Positions 8,881-18,069 of a stretch of DNA of 64,000 nucleotides are shown in pieces (within the stretch, counting starts at the first letter, position 1; every line of letters begins with the position of its first letter). The DNA comes from JAGPIS01 sp964635545 (lineage in GTDB: Bacteria; Bacteroidota; Bacteroidia; Bacteroidales; Marinilabiliaceae): assembly GCA_964635545.1 (NCBI GenBank), contig CAZWOA010000001.1, positions 53,195 to 117,194 of the forward strand. Direction: 5' to 3'. The position numbers and the translations under genes were made by a program. The notes beneath the pieces are model-generated. The model saw nothing but the letters and a program-made list of their open reading frames with translations, was not told the DNA's origin and searched no databases.

Positions 8881-10341
8881 TTAACCAATTTTTCGACTCT
8901 TAACCATAAAAGTAATCAAAAACATAACAACAACAGTGATAATAGCATTTATCAACAGTGCTTCATAGCCAAGCTTGAAACCTAAAATCTGCACATCAAA
9001 ATGGTGTATTAACCCAGTGAACAACGGCGCAACAATAGCTGCATAAGGCACCGAAGCATCATCAATTCTGATTTTTGTAAAAAGGCCAAGTGCGAATAGC
9101 CCCAGGAGTGGTCCGTAGGTATATCCTGCAATAGTATAAATGGCCGATATGATAGTATCTTGTTGCAATGAGTAGAAAACCATGATTATCAAACCAGTCA
9201 ACACAGTGAAAACCACATGAATACGCTTTCTAATTTTAACTGCATCAGCACTATCTTTTTTCTCAACCTCCACAATATCAACAGCATAAGAGGTAGTTAA
9301 AGATGTAAGCGTAGAATCGGCGCTTGATAGTGCCGCAGCAAGCAAGCCAAGTAAAAAAAGCACGGTAACTACAGGAGGCAACACACCGCTAACGGCAATA
9401 AACGGGAACATATCGTCACTTTTGGCAGGCAACTCAAGTCCGCTTGAGGCTGCGTAGAGATATAAAAGTGCTCCCAGACCTAAAAACATCAGATTAACGG
9501 GAATAAATGCAAAGCCGTACCAATACATATTTTTACGAGCCTCCTTAAGCGAGCGGCAACTAAGGTTTTTTTGCATCATATCCTGGTCTAATCCGGTCAT
9601 TACCACAGTGATAAATGCACCCGATATAAATTGTTTCCAGAAGAAAGATGTAGAACGCCAGTCACTCCATTCAAATACTTTAAAGAAATCACTATTATAA
9701 ATCATTGATACAGAATCAGTAAAACTTAGATTCATCTTTGAGCTTATCACTGCGTAAGTTATTGCAACGCAGAGAATGAAAATAATAGTTTGAAGAGTAT
9801 CAGTAAAAATAATTGTTCTGATTCCCGATTTATGTGTATATAGCCATATAACCAGAAGCGTAAGTGATGTTGTAACAAAAAACGGCACATTCAAACCATC
9901 AAAAATCACATATTGTAGCACGCTCACCATAAGATACAGCCTTGCCGAAGAGCCAGCCAACCGCGATGCGATAAAAATAAAAGAACCAGTTTTGTGACTG
10001 TAAACACCAAACCTACCGCCAAGATATGAGTAAATTGAAATAAGATTGAGGCGGTAATAGAGCGGCAGAAGAATATTAGCAATAACAATGTAACCTGCAA
10101 AAAAGCCGGCCACCATCTGCATATATGTAAATCCGGTAGCGTTGACCCAGCCCGGAACCGACACAAACGTAACACCCGAAATTGATGCACCCACCATGCC
10201 AATAGCAACAATATACCATGGACTTTGCCTGTTTCCGGTAAAAAAAGTGGAATTATCGGTGCGCTTTGATGTAAATCTTGATATTAGAAACAGTAAAAGA
10301 AGATATACACCAATAGTGATTAAAACAATATAATTATTCAT
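8881..10341 (-). CDS. sodium:solute symporter (SSS family)
   Basis: 486 residues from the ATG at 10341 (MNNYIVLITIGVYLLLLF). Longer in-frame starts exist to 10386 but only add a weak leader. There are about 13 membrane segments with the family's TM1-TM2 feature WYIVAIGMVGASISGVTF and a later GLLAAALSSADSTLTSL, the SSS signature that holds the sodium site. LeuT fold. The substrate cannot be read from the sequence; Bacteroidales relatives sit with sugar or sialic-acid genes, but here the neighbours are LemA/TPM downstream and a divergent glycosidase-like lipoprotein, so a sugar or amino-sugar substrate is only a guess. Confidence 0.85.
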   Translation of the reverse strand: MNNYIVLITIGVYLLLLFLISRFTSKRTDNSTFFTGNRQSPWYIVAIGMVGASISGVTFVSVPGWVNATGFTYMQMVAGFFAGYIVIANILLPLYYRLNLISIYSYLGGRFGVYSHKTGSFIFIASRLAGSSARLYLMVSVLQYVIFDGLNVPFFVTTSLTLLVIWLYTHKSGIRTIIFTDTLQTIIFILCVAITYAVISSKMNLSFTDSVSMIYNSDFFKVFEWSDWRSTSFFWKQFISGAFITVVMTGLDQDMMQKNLSCRSLKEARKNMYWYGFAFIPVNLMFLGLGALLYLYAASSGLELPAKSDDMFPFIAVSGVLPPVVTVLFLLGLLAAALSSADSTLTSLTTSYAVDIVEVEKKDSADAVKIRKRIHVVFTVLTGLIIMVFYSLQQDTIISAIYTIAGYTYGPLLGLFALGLFTKIRIDDASVPYAAIVAPLFTGLIHHFDVQILGFKLGYEALLINAIITVVVMFLITFMVKSRKIG

Positions 10342-10659
10342 CAACAATAAAATATAAACCACAAAAATGCAACTAAAAGCACACATTCGAACAGCTACAA
10401 CTGCAAATAAATGTTAATTTCAGCAATACACAAAACAAAATACTTTAAAAATCTGTATATCAAAAGATTACCACATCAACACAATCAAACAACGAATAAT
10501 TTGTACTAATCAATGAATGATTATTACCACTAAAAAGACCTTTTGTCTTTAAAAATGCATAATAAATCGTTAATAAATATCTAAAACCTCACGATATTTG
10601 TAACACTTAGTTTTAGGTTAGATTTTACTCATATTCATTTATCATCAAAAATAATTAAA
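10342..10659. other. non-coding divergent intergenic region
   Basis: 318 AT-rich bases between the divergent symporter and GH109-like genes, expected to hold both promoters. GATATTTG near 10592-10599 is a one-mismatch -7 box for the rightward gene, with no clear -33 box. No conserved structure was seen. Confidence 0.4.
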
Positions 10660-11900
10660 ATGAAAAAATTCTGCTTCCAATTAGTTGCACTTGCAGTCAT
10701 ATTCACCCTTGCAGGATGTGTATTGAACAGCAACTCGGGCACAAAAAGCTACATGATCGAAACAGAGGTACCTGTGCGTCCGGCAGGCCAGAGTGACGTA
10801 GTACAGCTACGCACCGAACCACTGTCAACTGTAAGAGTTGCATTTATAGGACTGGGCATGAGAGGCCCCGGTGCTGTGTACAGAATGACAAACATACCAG
10901 GCGTTGAGATTGTTGCGCTTTGCGATGTGGAAGAGAGCAACGTAAAAAATGTAAACCAAAAACTTGAAGAGAAAGGATTACCCAAAGCACAGGAGTTCTA
11001 TGGAGACACAACTGTATGGAGACAAGTAACCGCACTTCCCAACGTAGATTTAATATATGTGGCCACCGACTGGAAAAGTCATGCTGCCATTGGTATTCAG
11101 GCAATGAACGACGGTAAGCACGTTGCCATTGAGGTTCCTGCAGCAATGACGCTTGAAGAGATTTGGGGACTGATCAACACATCAGAAAAGACACGCAAAC
11201 ACTGTATGCAACTTGAAAACTGTGTTTACGACTTCTTTGAGCTTACCACTCTTAACATGGCTCAAAACGGAGTATTCGGCGAGATACTACACACTGAAGG
11301 AGCTTATATTCACTCACTTACCGATTTCTGGGGAGCTTACTGGAATGACTGGAGAATGCAATACAACCGTGAGCACCGCGGCGACGTATATCCTACTCAC
11401 GGCTTGGGCCCTGCCTGCCAACTACTTAACATACACCGTGGCGATAAACTAAACTACCTTGTATGTATGGACACCAAACCTGTGGGCAACATTGAGTATA
11501 TCAAAGATAAAACAGGCGAAATAGTTACCGACTTCAAAAATGGTGACCACACAATAACCATGATACGTACCGAAAATGGTAAAACAATCCAGATTCAGCA
11601 TAACGTAACATCGCCTCGCCCATACAGCCGCATGTACCAGCTTACAGGTACCAAAGGCTTTGCCAATAAATATCCNNNNNNNNNNNNNNNNNNNNNNNNN
11701 NNNNNNNNNNNNNNNNNNNNNNNNNNNNNNNNNNNNNNNNNNNNNNNNNNNNNNNNNNNNNNNNNNNNNNNNNNNGCCTTGTGCCGCTGACAGCAATTTC
11801 TCTTGAGAATAACTCGGCACCGGTAGCAATACCTGATTTCACACGCGGAGGTTGGAATAAAGTTAACGGTCTTAAATTCGCCACTGTAGAAGATAAATAA
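10660..11900 (+). CDS. Gfo/Idh/MocA-fold lipoprotein, GH109 (alpha-N-acetylgalactosaminidase) type, interrupted by gap
   Basis: A lipoprotein signal ends in the lipobox LAGC (Cys20). The Rossmann fold begins at VRVAFIGLGMRGPGAVYRM (about residues 57-75), then VALCDVEE, and VAIEVPAAMTLEEIW. YPTHGLGPACQLLNIHRGD (about residue 247) is characteristic of GH109, enzymes that remove terminal alpha-GalNAc by an NAD-dependent redox mechanism; the His of THG is probably catalytic. After the 100-N gap the reading resumes at 11778 in another frame (LVPLTAISLENNSAPVAIP) and ends at 11900, as in GH109 C-termini. About 378 residues are visible against a usual 450-470, so the real gap is probably over 200 bases. 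The location is inferred to be periplasmic or cell surface. Confidence 0.8.
11676..11775. other. assembly gap (100 N)
   Basis: Exactly 100 N, the conventional placeholder for unknown size. The two sides belong to one GH109-like gene but are out of frame by the placeholder length. Confidence 0.98.
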
Positions 11901-11942
11901 TCAGCTTTTACATACAAAACAAAACACACTAAGTACACTTGA

Positions 11943-11976
11943 AACAGATGCTGCCAACCGTAGCATCTGTTTTTTT
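11943..11976 (+). terminator. rho-independent terminator after GH109-like gene
   Basis: AACAGATGCT (11943-11952) pairs perfectly with AGCATCTGTT (11962-11971), with a T run to 11976. Confidence 0.9.
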
Positions 11977-12027
11977 ATAGATAATAGCCAAATAATTGCT
12001 AATATTGCATGTTTTTAACCGATTATA

Positions 12028-12648
12028 ATGAGCCAACACCAATATTCATCACAACTACTTGAGAGTGCCGTAAATGAATTTGCAAAACTGCCGGGCATAG
12101 GTCGCAAAACAGCGCTGCGCCTGGTACTGCACCTTCTGAAGCAGGATAAAGATACGGTTCACAGTTTCTCGGATGCAGTGCGTAAACTTAGGGATGAGAT
12201 TAAACACTGCAGCAAATGTAACAACATATCCGACAGCGATATATGCGATATTTGTGCCAATCCGCGTCGCGACACATCAACCATATGCGTGGTGGAGTCG
12301 ATACGCGATGTTATGGCCATCGAAAATACTCAGCAGTATAACGGAGTATATCATGTATTGGGCGGCGTAATATCACCCATGGATGGCATTGGCCCCGACG
12401 ATCTGAATATCAACTCGCTGGAGGAGAGAGTGAAAAGCAATTCAGTATCAGAAATAATACTTGCACTTAGCACCACCATGGAAGGCGACACTACAAACTT
12501 CTATATCTATAAAAAGCTCGCCGGAACTCAGGCAAGCATCAGCACCATAGCCCGAGGCGTATCGGTGGGTGATGAGCTGGAATATGCCGATGAAATAACC
12601 TTGGGACGATCACTGGTTAACAGGGTTCCATTCGACCAAACAATATAA
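12028..12648 (+). CDS. recR: recombination mediator RecR
   Basis: 206 residues, full length. The N-terminal helix-hairpin-helix is LPGIGRKTALRLVLHLL. The C4 zinc finger CSKCNNISDSDICDIC lies at about residues 58-73. The Toprim domain follows (ICVVESIRDVMAIE, then YHVLGGVISPMDGIGPDDL), and the C-terminal IARGVSVGDELEYADEITLG is also typical. RecR forms a tetrameric ring that works with RecO to load RecA on gapped DNA. It lies 12 bases before the next gene on the same strand, so the two may be cotranscribed. Confidence 0.97.
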   Translation: MSQHQYSSQLLESAVNEFAKLPGIGRKTALRLVLHLLKQDKDTVHSFSDAVRKLRDEIKHCSKCNNISDSDICDICANPRRDTSTICVVESIRDVMAIENTQQYNGVYHVLGGVISPMDGIGPDDLNINSLEERVKSNSVSEIILALSTTMEGDTTNFYIYKKLAGTQASISTIARGVSVGDELEYADEITLGRSLVNRVPFDQTI

Positions 12649-12660
12649 AACTGATTAAAA

Positions 12661-13080
12661 ATGGAGAATACCATTCTGAAATTAAAGAAAATATGGACAC
12701 TATTATTGATACTTATAGTGTTAACCGGAGCTGTGTGCTACTTTCTGATGCCCGATCCCACACCGTTCACCCAGATGCAGTACTACGTTAAAACCATATT
12801 CCTTATACTGATATTAATTTTGATACCGGCCACATCGATAAACCAATCGAGAGTGATGAAAAAAAGCAAAGATAAAGATGAGGAGCATCGCATAACATTA
12901 TTATACAAGGCATTCAGCCTAAAAATTATAGCCATAGCATTCTTAAACATATCAGGAGCAATACTTCTATTGATTACAGGCGACGACACCTATTTGAAAA
13001 TCATAGGCTTGCTGCTCATACTCATTGTGGTGGGATACCCATCTACCGGACTCATAACCCGTGAAATAAATAAGGAATAA
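12661..13080 (+). CDS. small membrane protein, four predicted spans
   Basis: 139 residues. Four hydrophobic segments are visible: IWTLLLILIVLTGAVCYFLM, a second around KTIFLILILILIPATS, a third around IIAIAFLNISGAILLLI, and IIGLLLILIVVGYPSTGLI. A short charged cytoplasmic loop (MKKSKDKDEEHR) lies between spans two and three. No known family was recognised. It lies 12 bases after recR and 19 bases before the HAD gene, so it is probably part of a three-gene unit. Function unknown. Confidence 0.7.
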   Translation: MENTILKLKKIWTLLLILIVLTGAVCYFLMPDPTPFTQMQYYVKTIFLILILILIPATSINQSRVMKKSKDKDEEHRITLLYKAFSLKIIAIAFLNISGAILLLITGDDTYLKIIGLLLILIVVGYPSTGLITREINKE

Positions 13081-13099
13081 CCAACTAACACCTGTTTTT

Positions 13100-13534
13100 A
13101 TGATTATCGCAGTAGATTTTGACGGCACAATAGTAGAGCATAAATTTCCCGACATAGGAAAGGAAAGACTCTTTGCATTCGAAACCTTAAAAGCCTTACA
13201 ACGCAACGGCCACATACTCATCCTATGGACATACCGTTCGGGACGGTTACTGGACGAGGCAGTAGAGTATTGCAGAAAAAACGGCATCGAGTTCTATGCG
13301 GTTAACCGTAGCTACCCCGAAGAGGAGTATAGCGATGACATTAGCCGAAAAGTTAATGCAGAACTATTTATCGACGACCGTAACTTTGGCGGAGTGCCGG
13401 GATGGGGCGAAATATATCAGGCTCTGTGCAAAAACGATGACGAAAAACAGAAGGAAGACTACTGGAAAAACCATAAAAAAGCAGAACAACGAACAGTATG
13501 TGGATTTATAAAACGATTATTTGGTTGTGAATAA
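13100..13534 (+). CDS. HAD superfamily phosphatase, BT0820-like
   Basis: 144 residues. Motif I is DFDGTIVEH at the N-terminus, with the two Asp of the HAD nucleophile site. LILWTYRSGRLLDEAVEYC carries motif II (Thr), and a Lys at about 92 (DISRKVNAELFIDDRNFGG) leads into motif IV with the acidic pair. No cap domain, like the structurally known Bacteroides protein BT0820. The substrate is unknown. The C-terminal 30 residues are charged and probably disordered. A terminator follows directly. Confidence 0.8.
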   Translation: MIIAVDFDGTIVEHKFPDIGKERLFAFETLKALQRNGHILILWTYRSGRLLDEAVEYCRKNGIEFYAVNRSYPEEEYSDDISRKVNAELFIDDRNFGGVPGWGEIYQALCKNDDEKQKEDYWKNHKKAEQRTVCGFIKRLFGCE

Positions 13535-13540
13535 TTATAG

Positions 13541-13571
13541 AAGACGGCAATTAAGTTAGCCGTCTTTTTTT
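13541..13571 (+). terminator. rho-independent terminator after HAD gene
   Basis: AAGACGGC (13541-13548) pairs with GCCGTCTT (13559-13566), with T to 13571. Confidence 0.9.
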
Positions 13572-13694
13572 AATCTATAGAAAAAGCAGAATAATCTATT
13601 TTTTATTGATGTTGGTAAGAATATTGAGTAGTTCATCATGATTTTTAACTATTTTAGGGATAGCTTTAACCTAAATATAGCCAAACTCCTCAAT

Positions 13695-15269
13695 ATGAAA
13701 ACTACTAACTTCATTTTTGCCGTATTTTCATTAACTTTATTACTGGCCACGCCAGCAGCCAAGGCGCAAGTTAAAAAATCGGCCATTGAGCGCTACCTCT
13801 ATGTAGAAGATTATCAGAAAGCACTCAACGCACTCGAAAACTCGGACTTATTAGAGACCGATAGTTGCTTTTACTACTATGCAGCCGGGTTATGTTACCT
13901 ACAGATGGGACATTCACCTGCCAGCGCAGTTAACTACCTAAATAGAGCTAAAAATTGCCACCCTATTGGCACTACAATAGATAATAAAACTGTCGAAACA
14001 TGGTTTTTCCTTGGCCAGGCCTTCCATGCCAACTACCAGTTTAATGAAGCATTAGAGATTTACAAAACACTAAAAAACAGGCTCACATCAAAGCAAACAG
14101 TGCAATTAGAAGCTATTGACCGTGAGATTTCTTATTGCGAAACTGCAATTAAACTGGCTAAAAATCCAGTTGAATTTAAAATAACCAATCTCGGAAAATT
14201 ACTAAATACCACCTTTGATGAGCATAGTCCAGTAACCGATCTTGCAGAAAATCAGATAATCTTCACCTCCAACCGCAAAAACAATAATGCGCCCGAAGGA
14301 ACCGAGAGTCTGTACTCTGCCATTTGGCGGGAAGGAAAATGGATGCTGGCACGTAAAATCAGCGGCCAGCTTGAGCAGTACGACAACAATGCATCGGTAA
14401 GCATGAGTAGTGATGGCCAAACACTAATACTATATTCCTACAACGGCAAATCGGGCACTCTCTATTACTCCGAAAACAAAAGAGGACGATGGGGAGCACC
14501 AATAAAATTCCCTTCACCAATTAACAGCAACCACAACGAAACACATGCATCACTAGCTACCGACGGACAGACCATATTCTTCACCAGCGATCGTCCAGGA
14601 GGCTTTGGGGGCAAGGATATCTATATGTCGCACAAACTGCCATCGGGCGAATGGGGACCAGCACAAAATTTAGGTGCGGAGATAAATACCCAATACGACG
14701 AAGAGAGCCCATTTATTATGGCCGATGGAAAAACGCTCTACTTCTCATCCGAAGGCCATGAAAACATGGGAGGATTCGACATATTCAAATCAACACTAAC
14801 CAAAGATAATAAATGGAATACTCCCAAAAATATTGGCTATCCAATAAACACACCGGGTGACGACCTATTCTACAATCCAACTGCCGACGAGCTAAGAGTA
14901 TATTACGCATCCACACGGGAGGGCACCATGGGGAATACCGATATTTTCATGATTGAGTATCCTAGCGATGATGAACGCAGGCTAGCTGTGGTGGCCGGAC
15001 ATATATACCACGATAAAGAGGTGCCGGCAGCAGATGCTTTAGTTATGGTAGAATCGGAGGACGACCCTGACTTTACAGGTTACTACAAGCCAAATCCCAA
15101 TACAGGAAAATACGTAATGGTGCTACAAACGGGTAAAACCTATAAAATATCTATTTCAGAAGATGGTTACGAAAACATAGAGATAGACTACACTCCCCCA
15201 CCACGTGGCGAATATGCAACACGAGGCCTTGTACACTACATAAAAGCAGTAACACTTAAGCAACAATAG
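13695..15269 (+). CDS. PorE-like protein: TPR, PD40 propeller, CRD; no OmpA domain
   Basis: 524 residues from the ATG at 13695, which opens the signal peptide MKTTNFIFAVFSLTLLLATP; the longer frame from 13638 adds a non-signal leader. Residues about 25-150 hold TPR-like helices. About 175-435 is a PD40/WD40-like propeller with repeated blades such as THASLATDGQTIFFTSDRPG and SPFIMADGKTLYFSSEGHEN. The last 80 residues are a carboxypeptidase-regulatory-like fold (AVVAGHIYHDKEVPAADALV). This is the order found in the T9SS protein PorE, except that the C-terminal peptidoglycan-binding OmpA domain is absent. A paralogue lies 371 bases downstream. A T9SS role is inferred from architecture only. Confidence 0.8.
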   Translation: MKTTNFIFAVFSLTLLLATPAAKAQVKKSAIERYLYVEDYQKALNALENSDLLETDSCFYYYAAGLCYLQMGHSPASAVNYLNRAKNCHPIGTTIDNKTVETWFFLGQAFHANYQFNEALEIYKTLKNRLTSKQTVQLEAIDREISYCETAIKLAKNPVEFKITNLGKLLNTTFDEHSPVTDLAENQIIFTSNRKNNNAPEGTESLYSAIWREGKWMLARKISGQLEQYDNNASVSMSSDGQTLILYSYNGKSGTLYYSENKRGRWGAPIKFPSPINSNHNETHASLATDGQTIFFTSDRPGGFGGKDIYMSHKLPSGEWGPAQNLGAEINTQYDEESPFIMADGKTLYFSSEGHENMGGFDIFKSTLTKDNKWNTPKNIGYPINTPGDDLFYNPTADELRVYYASTREGTMGNTDIFMIEYPSDDERRLAVVAGHIYHDKEVPAADALVMVESEDDPDFTGYYKPNPNTGKYVMVLQTGKTYKISISEDGYENIEIDYTPPPRGEYATRGLVHYIKAVTLKQQ

Positions 15270-15640
15270 TAACAAGAACATAGGACTAGTCAACAAATAG
15301 ATGCCTTTAATCAAAAACTACTTGAGTAAGTTGTTAAAACTATTTCAGTAGTTAATTATCAAAAAAACGAAATCAAAGCATCTACAACTCAATAAAATAG
15401 CCATAAACACATTAATGCCGCCACTCGTTGTTGTTTCATCAACAAGATGCCGGCATTAGTGTATGATATTAAATATCAAAAAGATACATAACAACACTTA
15501 TAAACCAAAAAAGAGAAACAAATAACTGCAACACTTGACAAATTCATATTTTTTTAACAGTTTTGTGTTAAATCTATATTATAAAGCATTAACATAACTC
15601 AAACCATAAATTTAATCCTTTAGGGGATAAAGAAAATCTT
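15270..15640. other. non-coding region between PorE-like paralogues
   Basis: 371 bases without a gene. It holds the long inverted repeat at 15413-15458, an AT-rich stretch that should contain the promoter of the second paralogue, and no clear TAnnTTTG box. Confidence 0.6.
15413..15458. repeat. inverted repeat (two-tier hairpin)
   Basis: TAATGCCG (15413-15420) pairs perfectly with CGGCATTA (15451-15458), and inside it TTGTTG (15428-15433) pairs with CAACAA (15440-15445). No T run follows in either direction, so it is not an ordinary terminator. Confidence 0.6.
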
Positions 15641-17551
15641 ATGAATAAACGACTTATTATAATACTGATTCTACTTGGCATTAACATTGCCACATTTTCA
15701 CAAGCAAAAGAGGAGCGCTACAACAAGGAATACAACGAGGCAATAGCGTTGGCTAGAAGAAATGACTTCAATGCAGCAATTAGAATACTTAAAAAAATTA
15801 ATACAAAACACCCCAATAAACAAGACATCTTGTTCTCGCTGGCCAATTGTTATATGGACTCGGGCAATGCTCCCGACTCGGCAATAACCTATTACGAGAA
15901 GACCCTATCACTGCTGTCGCAAGATGATTACAACACACTATTCAGCGCAGAGCTACATATGTCTCTCGCCAAATCATATCAATTGGTGCACAAGCCCGAG
16001 CGGGCACTCGATATTTATCAAAAACTGGAGTCGCGCATAACATCGCCCAATGCAGAACTTTCACACGAACTGGAACTTGAGAAAGGGTACTGCAATAATG
16101 CCATCGAGTTTATGCAAAACCCGGTAAAGTTAGAACTTAGAAACCTTCAAACGCCCATCAACTCAAAATATAATGATCACAGCCCATTGCTTTCGGCCGA
16201 TGAATCAATACTGATATTCACTTCTCGTCGTCCAAATAACGAATTAATTATGGATGATGGCCAATACCCAGAACGCATTTATGTGTCGAACTTTAAAAAC
16301 GGCAAATGGAGTAAACCCATATCAATAAAAACACTATTTAAGTCATCAGGCCACGAGGCAGGTGTGCATCTATCATCAGATGGTCGCTATCTGTTTATTT
16401 ACCGTGTTGATATTCAAGGGATGAACATTTACCGTTCGGAATATGATGGTGAAACATGGTCGAAAGCCGAGAGAATGCCGGCTCCCATAAGTTCTAAATA
16501 TGACGAGACCCACCTAAGCCTGAGTCCGGATGGCACTACTGCTTATTTCACCAGCAACCGCCCCGGAGGTCATGGAGGATTCGATATATACAGAAGCCGC
16601 CAATTGCCTGATGGCACTTGGGGAGTGCCACAAAACCTTGGCCCCGAGATAAACTCACCAGAAGATGAGGAGTCGCCAATGATACACCCCGACGGAAAAA
16701 CTCTGTACTTCAGCTCGAGAGGCCATAAATCGATGGGAGGCTTTGATGTGTTCTACTCAAAAGAGAGAATAGACAGCACATGGACAGAGGCTGTTAACTT
16801 AGGCTACCCAATTAATAGTGGCGACGACGACCTATTCTTTGTACCCACAGCAGTTAAAAACCGCGCCTATTATGCCAGTTCAAGATTCAACCCCAAAATT
16901 GGGGGTATCGATATTTTTGAAATAGAATATGAAGAGCCCGAAGAGGCACGATTGGCAGTAATATCAGGATTTATCGAATGTGAGACACCTATCGATAACG
17001 TATCAATAACGGTAATGAACAGCGAAGAGACGCTAATGGGCATTTACAAGCCACATCCTGTAACCGGAAAATACATAATGATTCTTGAGTCGAACAAATC
17101 ATACACCTTAAAATTTAAGGGTGAAGGGATAGAAGACTATGAGCAGGATATATTTGTGGATTATGACATGGCTTATAGCAAAAAAGGCAAGCTAATGGCA
17201 CTTAGCACTACAACTCTTAAAACAGACGAGGAGTATGCACAGAAACTCTTGGCAGAAAAAGAATCGAAAAACATATCTGAAGATGACGGCATACCTTACT
17301 ACACAGTTCAGATAATATCATCGAGGAGCAAGGTGACAACTAATGCAGCATGGAAAAACCTCGACAAAGAGCAGGTTAAAGAATACATCTACACCGATGG
17401 ATGGTATGTATATTCATACGGAAGCTACAAAGGGTATAAAGCAGCTGTAAAAGCAAAGCAGGATATCATCAAAAAAACAAGATATCACGACTCATTTGTG
17501 AGAGACCCCAAGCAGTATGAAAAATACACCAAAAGCACATCAGACAAATGA
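15641..17551 (+). CDS. PorE-like protein with C-terminal SPOR-like domain
   Basis: 636 residues. Signal peptide 1-20 (MNKRLIIILILLGINIATFS). TPR-like helices are at about 25-160 (AIALARRNDFNAAIRILKKI, LFSLANCYMDSGNAPDSA). The PD40 propeller at about 170-420 has blades such as THLSLSPDGTTAYFTSNRPG and SPMIHPDGKTLYFSSRGHKS. A CRD-like beta domain lies at about 430-510. Residues about 545-620 (YYTVQIISSRSKVTTNAAWK, then YVYSYGSYKGYKAAVKAKQD) resemble a SPOR domain, a fold that binds glycan strands lacking stem peptides. It is a paralogue of the gene upstream. In PorE the corresponding position holds an OmpA-like peptidoglycan anchor, so SPOR may substitute for it (inference). Confidence 0.8.
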   Translation: MNKRLIIILILLGINIATFSQAKEERYNKEYNEAIALARRNDFNAAIRILKKINTKHPNKQDILFSLANCYMDSGNAPDSAITYYEKTLSLLSQDDYNTLFSAELHMSLAKSYQLVHKPERALDIYQKLESRITSPNAELSHELELEKGYCNNAIEFMQNPVKLELRNLQTPINSKYNDHSPLLSADESILIFTSRRPNNELIMDDGQYPERIYVSNFKNGKWSKPISIKTLFKSSGHEAGVHLSSDGRYLFIYRVDIQGMNIYRSEYDGETWSKAERMPAPISSKYDETHLSLSPDGTTAYFTSNRPGGHGGFDIYRSRQLPDGTWGVPQNLGPEINSPEDEESPMIHPDGKTLYFSSRGHKSMGGFDVFYSKERIDSTWTEAVNLGYPINSGDDDLFFVPTAVKNRAYYASSRFNPKIGGIDIFEIEYEEPEEARLAVISGFIECETPIDNVSITVMNSEETLMGIYKPHPVTGKYIMILESNKSYTLKFKGEGIEDYEQDIFVDYDMAYSKKGKLMALSTTTLKTDEEYAQKLLAEKESKNISEDDGIPYYTVQIISSRSKVTTNAAWKNLDKEQVKEYIYTDGWYVYSYGSYKGYKAAVKAKQDIIKKTRYHDSFVRDPKQYEKYTKSTSDK

Positions 17552-18069
17552 TAAATGGCAAAAACATACGATTACGTGCGTTAGAGCCAACAGATATTGA
17601 GGTTCTTTACAACTGGGAAAATGACATGGCACTTTGGAACATAAGCAACACCTTAGTGCCATTTTCAAGATACTTATTGGTAAAATACATCAAAAATTCG
17701 CATCTCGACATATTTCAAGCCAGGCAGTTACGTCTAATAATTGAACTCACTGGTAGCACTGAAATTGTGGGCATGATAGATATGTTCGATTACGACCCAT
17801 ACCACCATCGCGGAGGAATAGGAATAATGATTCATAAAGATTTCAGGGGAAAAGGATATGCCTCGGAGGCATTAGAAATATTTGTAGATTATCTTTTCAA
17901 CCACCTCGGTTTTCATCAGGCATACACCTCAATATCAGCCGATAACGACGCAAGCTTAAAGCTATTCAGGCAACAGGGCTTCATGCACACAGGAACACAC
18001 AAAGAGTGGAGGCGCGAAGGAGACAAATATGTTGACGAACTGTTTTTTCAGAAAATAAAACAGCACTAA
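17548..18069 (+). CDS. GNAT family N-acetyltransferase (SpeG/RimJ-like)
   Basis: 173 residues. The start overlaps the preceding stop by 4 bases (ATGA), showing coupling to the PorE-like gene. The N-terminus INGKNIRLRALEPTDIEVLY is typical of RimJ/SpeG-type GNATs. The acetyl-CoA motif A is HKDFRGKGYASEALEIFVDY. YTSISADNDASLKLFRQQGF carries motif B, with the usual N-x-x-S-x-x-L-F. The acceptor (polyamine, protein N-terminus or other) cannot be told. It overlaps the convergent HsdR_N-like gene by 4 bases at the 3' ends. Confidence 0.9.
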   Translation: MINGKNIRLRALEPTDIEVLYNWENDMALWNISNTLVPFSRYLLVKYIKNSHLDIFQARQLRLIIELTGSTEIVGMIDMFDYDPYHHRGGIGIMIHKDFRGKGYASEALEIFVDYLFNHLGFHQAYTSISADNDASLKLFRQQGFMHTGTHKEWRREGDKYVDELFFQKIKQH

